From: Penium margaritaceum | Lineage: Eukaryota > Streptophyta > Zygnematophyceae > Desmidiales > Peniaceae | DNA: 24,254 nt | Direction: 5' to 3' | Assembly: GCA_023375785.1 (NCBI GenBank) | Contig: SZWC01000080.1 | Span: 601,758-626,011 of the forward strand | Part shown: one piece after another, positions 19,781 to 24,254 of the stretch | How positions within the stretch are numbered: the first letter of the stretch is position 1 | How the letters are laid out: each line of letters begins with the position of its first letter | Position numbers and translations under genes: made by a program | The notes under the pieces: generated by a model | Databases searched by the model: none | Seen by the model: only the letters and a program-made list of their open reading frames with translations | What the model was told of the DNA's origin: nothing

Positions 19781-20482
19781 GTGGAGACCAAGGTGATCCC
19801 CGCGGTGACAGATGCAGTAGACTCGCAGGAACGCACCGTCAACCTAGCCAAGGGAGGGAGAGCTGATCTGGAGCTCTGGCACCGACGACTGGGGCATTCC
19901 TCACCCGCAGTCGTGAAGGAGATGGCGAAGCGCGAGCTGGTACATGGCCTCGTCATCGATGGTACGGAAGAGGCGACAGATGCAGCAGTGCACAAAAAGT
20001 GTGAGCCTTGTATTTTGGGCAAGGCACGGCGCAAACCGTTCAATGAGAACGTGAATCGTGCCCCGGACCTGCTAGAGGTCGTGCACAGTGACGTGTGCGG
20101 ACCATTCAAGATGGCGTCAAAGAGCGGCGCGCGTTACTTCATCACCTTCATAGATGACTACAGCAGAAAACTCTATGTATACTTCATGAAGCGGAAAGGC
20201 GAGGTCCTGGACCGGCTGAAGGAGTATGTCGCCGTGGTGGAGAGGCAGACTGGCCGGAAGGTCAGAGCGCTACGCAGCGATAATGGCGGAGAGTACGTGG
20301 GCTGTAGCGGGTGGATGAAGCAGCAGGGCAAAAACTGGCAACAAACTATGCCGTATTCGCCTCAGTCAAATGGCGTGGCAGAGCGGGCGAACCAGACGCT
20401 GCTAAACATGGTACGGACCATGTTGGTGGATGCGGAATTGCCGCGAAGCTTCTGGGCGGAAGCTGTGCGTACGACGAGCTAA
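19781..20482 (+). pseudogene. CopA integrase with GAG-pre-integrase domain
   Basis: This is a 233-codon open stretch in one frame. The zinc-binding pre-integrase domain is intact: LWHRRLGH, then CEPCILGKARRKPF. The catalytic triad is intact: VHSDVCGPF (Asp at 20090), LRSDNGGEYVG (Asp at 20279) and NGVAERANQTLL (Glu at 20381), the two later residues about 34 codons apart. FIDDYSRKLYVYFMK lies between. FWAEAVRTTS is then followed by a TAA (20480), where copia proteins continue with A-x-Y-x-x-N. The first Met (19781) is internal to the polyprotein, not a start. It is the best preserved domain of the element. Confidence 0.93.
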
Positions 20483-21199
20483 ACAATCAACCTCACTCCT
20501 ACAACTGTGTTGAAGAGGAAGAGTGACTGGAAGACACCGCAGGAGGTTTGGAGCGGGTGCAAGCCAAGTGTGGCACACCTGAAAGTGTTCGGGTGCAAGG
20601 AGCACGCGATGGTGCAGGCTGCGTAGAGGCGCGACAGCAAGCTGGAGCCGCGGGCAAATTCGTATCTCTTCCTTGGCTATGAGAGCACGCATAAGGCGTA
20701 CAGACTCTACGACATGCGCAAGGGGGAGGTAATCCGCAGCCGAGACGTCAAGTTTGACGAGCAGCAGAGCTACATCAGCAGCAACGACGTGGGCGTGGTG
20801 GACTCCCCAAAGACGGGGGAGTGGTTCTAGCTCCTTGACTACGAGAAGGAGTCTGCGGACGCTGAAGTTGAAGATGCGGCATCAGAGCATGACGGTGCAC
20901 TAGTCGTGGCAGCCGAAACGGAGGACTCCGATGACGATCAAGCTGATGAGGAGATCCACCTGAAGGATCCGGTGGATGAGGCACCAAGGGTGTCAAGGCG
21001 CGCACTCCCGGCAGAGTGTGCAACAGGCGTCGATGGAAAATCCACTGGACGCGCCGTCCGTCCGGGCGATGTTTTGCCGGAGCGGGAGAGATCCTCGGGG
21101 AGCCGTCTGGTCGAAAATGAACCGGAGCGTGCAGAGTCGGAGGGATTGCAGCAAAGCGATGATGCGCCACCAAAACTGCCGCTCCGTAGCGGGAGGTAG
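20483..21199 (+). pseudogene. CopA integrase C-terminus and acidic linker
   Basis: The frame of the integrase continues past the TAA. TINLTPTTVLKRKSDWKTPQ, a cargo-free stretch, then VAHLKVFGCKEHAMVQAA, stop (20624), then SYLFLGYESTHKAYRLYD and VIRSRDVKFDE are the conserved copia segment after the core. TAG at 20828 and at 21197 again fit Gln. From 20830 the sequence is Asp/Glu-rich and low in structure, as usual for the linker before RT. A 166-codon frame on the opposite strand here is only a shadow. Confidence 0.85.
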
Positions 21200-21694
21200 C
21201 GGAAAGCGGGGAAGCGCTTCGACGCAAGCACCAGTCGATGGATTGGCATGACGCGGTGCATGCTGGCTGCATCAACGGAGCCGACTACCGTGCAAGAGGC
21301 GCTTGCGCGGCCCGAAGTGGATCAATGGGACGTAGCCATCAAATCAGAACTGGCGTCCATCACGGAAAACGATACGTGGGAGCTGGTTGATAGGCCGAAA
21401 GATGCCAAGGTCATCGGCTCAAAGTGGGTCTTCAAGACCAAGTTCACAAAGGAAGGTGTGGTTGACAAGTACAAGGCGCGGCTGGTGGCAAAAGGTTACG
21501 CACAGCGTAAGGGGGAGCACTACGATGAGATGTTTGCTCCCGTCACCAACTTCACAAGCATCCGGGCGATCCTTGCGGTAGCGGCCGCGAAGGACATGGA
21601 GCTCCACCAAATGGACGTAAAGACGGCCTTCCTCAACGGCATCATAGACAAAGAGATCTACATGGAGGTGCCGGAGGGGGTGGAGGCGCCGGAG
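21200..21694 (+). pseudogene. CopA reverse transcriptase, left contig part
   Basis: Open in one frame from after the TAG at 21197 to the unknown base: ALARPEVDQWDVAIKSEL, TWELVDRPKDAKVIGSKWVF, YKARLVAKGYAQRKGEHYDE and LHQMDVKTAFLNGIID are the canonical fingers and motif A of RVT_2. The metal-binding Asp of motif A is present (GAC, 21614-21616). The segment 21371-21694 is repeated after the N, so the domain looks doubled in the sequence as given. Confidence 0.92.
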
Positions 21695-22019
21695 NGATAC
21701 GTGGGAGCTGGTTGATAGGCCGAAAGATGCCAAGGTCATCGGCTCAAAGTGGGTCTTCAAGACCAAGTTCACAAAGGAAGGTGTGGTTGACAAGTACAAG
21801 GCGCGGCTGGTGGCAAAAGGTTACGCACAGCGTAAGGGGGAGCACTACGATGAGATGTTTGCTCCCGTCACCAACTTCACAAGCATCCGGGCGATCCTTG
21901 CGGTAGCGGCCGCGAAGGACATGGAGCTCCACCAAATGGAAGTAAAGACGGCCTTCCTCAATGGTATCATAGACAAAGAGATGTACATGGAGGTGCCAGA
22001 GGGGGTGGAGGCGCCGGAG
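21371..22019. repeat. 324-bp direct duplication around one N, likely assembly artefact
   Basis: 21371-21694 and 21696-22019 are the same sequence at an offset of 325 bases. The first ~240 bp are identical and the five mismatches all fall in the last ~80 bp. The single unknown base 21695 sits exactly at the join. Removing 325 bp restores one continuous RT frame. This is what two overlapping, unmerged contig ends look like. Confidence 0.9.
21695..21695. other. Assembly gap (single unknown base)
   Basis: This is the only N in the window, at the junction of the two 324-bp copies. Confidence 0.98.
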
Positions 22020-22361
22020 GGCAAGGTGTGCAAGTTGTGGAAGTCCTTGTACGGGCTTAAACAATCGCCCAGATGCTGGTACCAACAGATGGACAGCTTC
22101 ATGGCACAACTCGGCTTCAAGCGCTGTGAATCGGATCACAGCGTGTACGTGCGGCCTGACAAACAGCTCCATCAGATCGTTGCACTCTACGTGGACGACC
22201 TGATTTTTTGATCGACAGATCTGCCAAGCCTACAGCGGCTAAAAGAGCAGCTGAGCAGCAGATTCTAGATGGCGGACATGGGGGAGCTGGAGTACTACCT
22301 CGGGCTGAGCATCACGCTAAACCGGAGGACACGCACGCTTGAGCTGGGGTAGGCCACATAT
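21696..22361 (+). pseudogene. CopA reverse transcriptase, right contig part
   Basis: It repeats the fingers and motif A, here HQMEVKTAF with Glu (GAA, 21939-21941) for the catalytic Asp, and continues with CKLWKSLYGLKQSPRCWYQQ and ALYVDDLIF. YVDD (22188-22199) is intact. A TGA follows at 22209, then a TAG at 22266 before MADMGELEYYLGL, and a TAG at 22350 before ATYVAEVLKRYDM. The two TAG codons fit lost Gln codons. RT would copy the element RNA inside the particle. The stops prevent a full product. Confidence 0.92.
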
Positions 22362-23199
22362 GTGGCCGAGGTGCTAAAGCGGTACGACATGGAGGACTGC
22401 AAACCAGTTGGCAGTCCGGTCTCCACGACCTGTGAAGTGAGTGCGGCAATGGTGCCGCAAACAAAAGAAGAGCGGGAGGATATGGCAGGGGTGCCCTACC
22501 AATCGGCGGTGGGCAGCCTCATGTACGCCATGGTGGCGACTCGACCGAACCTGGCCTACGCGGTGGGCCAAGTGAGCAGGTACGTGGCCGATCCAGGGCC
22601 ACTACACTGGCAGGCGGTCAAGCGCATCCTCCGCTACATGCAGGCGACGCGGCATGCGTGCTTGAGGTTCAATGGCAAGGGGCGGGCGGACCCTTTGCGT
22701 CTGGTCTGCTACACGGATACAGACTACGCTGGCGATGTGGACAAGCAGAAGTCCTCATCCGGCTACGTGTTCTTCCTCGCTGGTGCACCGGTCTCGTGGT
22801 GCAGTAGAAAGGAAGACTGCGTCGCCACCTCCACAGTGGAAGCAGAGTACATCGCGCTGGCCGGGGCGGTCAAGGAGGCGGTGTGGCTCTGCAGGTTGCT
22901 GGGGGACGTGGACGTGCCGCAGCAGGAGCCTACGATGGTTGCAACAGGACAACACCAGCTCAATCTCGCTGACCAAAAACCCGACGCAGCACAGGAGGAC
23001 GAAGCACATTGATGTGCGTCATCATTACGCATGGGACATGGTTGAAAAGGGGCAGGTGGTGCTACAACACTGCAGCACGCACAACATGCTTGCGGATTGC
23101 TTGACCAAAGCGCAACCCGTGGACCGGCACGCATTGAGCGTGGCCGGATTTGGGATGACCAGCTATGATGGGCTGGAGGGCACAGCAGAAGATGAGTGA
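22362..23199 (+). pseudogene. CopA RT thumb and RNase H, frameshifted near the end
   Basis: The frame 22362-22935 reads through PYQSAVGSLMYAMVATRPNL, HWQAVKRILRYMQAT, LVCYTDTDYAGDVDKQKSSS and TSTVEAEYIALAGAVKEAVW, all hallmark RT-connection and RNase H blocks with the catalytic Asp and Glu visible. A one-base frameshift lies near 22940. The next frame then gives DNTSSISLTKNPTQHRRTKH, DVRHHYAWDMVEKGQ and NMLADCLTKAQP, the end of copia RNase H, with a TGA at 23197. This enzyme would remove the RNA strand during cDNA synthesis. A long frame on the opposite strand covering this area and the LTR is a shadow. Confidence 0.92.
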
Positions 23200-23230
23200 G
23201 AGCAAGCAAGAGCAGCGGGCATGGCAGGTC

Positions 23231-23242
23231 CAAGGGGGAGAA
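23231..23242 (+). promoter_or_regulatory. CopA polypurine tract
   Basis: CAAGGGGGAGAA directly precedes the TG of the 3' LTR and is a standard copia plus-strand primer site. Confidence 0.93.
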
Positions 23243-24210
23243 TGTTGTAGATTTGCCCCTCTGCATGCCCAAGTGCGGCGTCGGGAGGCGCCGACGAGCC
23301 GCCAGAGAGAGGAAATTCCTCGTCGACGGATCTGGCGACTGGATGATTGCTCGAATCCTAAAATGGAGGATTGCCCCTGAAAGTTGACAAGTCGCTGAAT
23401 CCGGTGGAAGTTGTTTCACCGGAATCGGACTAGTAACGAGGGAGATATGGACCTCCAAAGTTGGGGTGTGCGCGGCGGTTCTGGGAGCCGGCCGCGGTTC
23501 GACTCCCGGTGAATAATTGACCGGAACGAGTAACAAAATGCCATCTGGGGATTTTGCTCCGGAAGATCTGCCGAGGCGTCCGGTGGATGATCCGCCAGAT
23601 TGCAGGAGTGCAGTTTGTTACTGAGGGATAGCCAAAATCCTGGCTCGGAGTCCGAAACTCAGTAGTACAGTTTGTTACTTGGGGACTTGGTCAAAATTCC
23701 GACTGGAGGACTGCGAACAGGTTTCGACCCACATCAATTCCCATCACCAAACTCATTGAAACAGACCCCAAAGGCGTGAGGGGCGCCGCCTCTACGCGTA
23801 GGGACATCTGCGCTTCCTGAATGGCGTTTTGATGGGTCCTTGATGTGTGAGGGCGCCTCGGCGGGCGACGTGATGCGCGCCGCCGACTGAGCGGCTGATT
23901 TGGGGTACTGCGCTTCGGATCACGTAGCGGGAGCTACGGTGATCCGAATCGCGCACGGTTTGGTGCATTGGAGAGCCCATGACTAGCCCTAAAAATGTTT
24001 AGATCATGTCCATGTTCCAAAACTAATGCAAAATCGCGTTCTTCCCTTCGCAAAAGTGACTGTCTCGCATTTGTCTTCAACTGCCAGAAACATAGCGTGA
24101 GGCGACCAGAAAGCTCACGCTTAGACTCAGAACCACCCGCACAAAACATAGCCGTGAGCACGGAGGACACGTCGGGCCACGTTGGAACCGCACCACTTTT
24201 GTTTCTGACA
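23243..24210 (+). repeat. CopA 3' LTR
   Basis: This 968-bp LTR runs TGTTGTAG to TTTCTGACA and is collinear with 17514-18488. Near the right end the two LTRs differ in a short indel (TCCCGG versus CCACTTTTG) before the shared TTTCTGACA. Confidence 0.97.
23915..23947. other. Imperfect palindrome in CopA 3' LTR
   Basis: This is an identical copy of the structure at 18196-18228, with both arms conserved despite about 5% divergence of the LTRs overall. Confidence 0.85.
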
Positions 24211-24215
24211 CCTTA
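24211..24215 (+). repeat. Target-site duplication CCTTA, right copy (CopA)
   Basis: This is an exact match to 17509-17513, directly after the CA end of the 3' LTR. Confidence 0.95.
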
Positions 24216-24254
24216 TGTAGAGTTTCTGGTTTTACACCTGATGCTTCTTTTGGT
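24216..24254. other. Flank right of CopA, probably CopC or its LTR
   Basis: Only 39 bases are visible. By position they were continuous with 17508 before CopA inserted, but they are too short to identify. Confidence 0.4.

Larger units (their letters stand above)
17514..24210 (+). mobile_element. CopA: complete-length Ty1/copia retrotransposon, inactive
   Basis: The element is 6697 bp with long LTRs obeying TG...CA, a perfect CCTTA duplication and a polypurine tract CAAGGGGGAGAA. Domains come in the copia order gag, protease, integrase, RT, RNase H. Coding is GC-richer than in CopB or CopD. There are at least eight in-frame TAG codons at likely Gln positions plus a few TGA/TAA and several frameshifts, so it cannot encode an intact polyprotein. 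The apparent length includes a 325-bp assembly duplication with one unknown base (21695), so the true element is probably about 6.37 kb. It lies in the same orientation as CopC and CopB. Confidence 0.95.

Noticed and set aside
20775..21275. 166-codon minus-strand frame rich in Pro, Arg and His
   Set aside because: It is antisense to the acidic integrase-RT linker of CopA, with no domain of its own.
21371..22019. A genuine tandem RT duplication as a novel enzyme architecture
   Set aside because: The N at the join, the end-clustered mismatches and the frame restored on collapse all point to an assembly overlap.
18717..22352. A genetic code in which TAG means Gln, as in some ulvophyte algae and ciliates
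   Set aside because: CAG is used freely for Gln in the same frames, TGA and TAA stops and frameshifts occur too, and no intact host gene in the window supports recoding. Decay of methylated CAG is simpler, though a consensus of live genes would settle it.
22763..23536. 257-codon frame on the minus strand
   Set aside because: It runs antisense over CopA RNase H and into the LTR. A related frame appears antisense in the 5' LTR, so it is a shadow of GC-rich coding and LTR sequence.

Overview
The window is a repeat-dominated piece of a eukaryotic nuclear genome. I find no host gene in it and no previously undescribed system. Two primer-binding sites read TGGTATCAGAGC, the complement of the 3' end of the plant initiator tRNA-Met. 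Together with Ty1/copia elements and a chromodomain-bearing Ty3/gypsy element, this points to the green lineage (land plant, streptophyte or green alga); I cannot place it more narrowly. One unknown base (21695), flanked by an overlapping 324-bp duplicate, shows that this is draft assembly.

Layout. Positions 1-1365 hold simple and tandem repeats: (CA)n, a 25-bp satellite, an ATGCC pentanucleotide tract, a CAG-rich block and a long CTG tract. Positions 1366-2839 have no recognisable gene. Around 2840-7113 is an old copia element, called CopD here: an LTR/PBS junction, frameshifted gag, protease and integrase, and only the first part of RT. It breaks off at a ~59-bp-period minisatellite made of alternating purine and pyrimidine tracts (~7150-7910). 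Positions 8060-10830 hold a decayed Ty3/gypsy chromovirus, GypE: the end of RT, RNase H, integrase and chromodomain between two diverged direct repeats. A MITE-like inverted-repeat unit lies at 11212-11659.

From 12007 to the right edge is a nested cluster. An old copia pol, CopC, is split by two later insertions. CopB (13131-16957) has 648/629-bp LTRs and a perfect TATGA target duplication, with gag, protease and integrase but no RT or RNase H. CopA (17514-24210) has 975/968-bp LTRs and a perfect CCTTA duplication, and carries every copia domain, broken by stops and frameshifts. Removing CopB and one TATGA restores one reading frame through the CopC RT/RNase H region.

None of the elements looks able to move by itself. 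In normal life gag would form the particle, protease would mature it, RT/RNase H would copy the RNA from a tRNA primer, and integrase would insert the DNA. The most interesting signals are a strong excess of TAG stops where a copia protein should have Gln (CAG to TAG, a CHG-context C-to-T change), a CopA primer site that resembles the complement of the anticodon arm of initiator tRNA-Met rather than its 3' end, the hairpin-forming minisatellite, and the assembly duplication inside the CopA RT.
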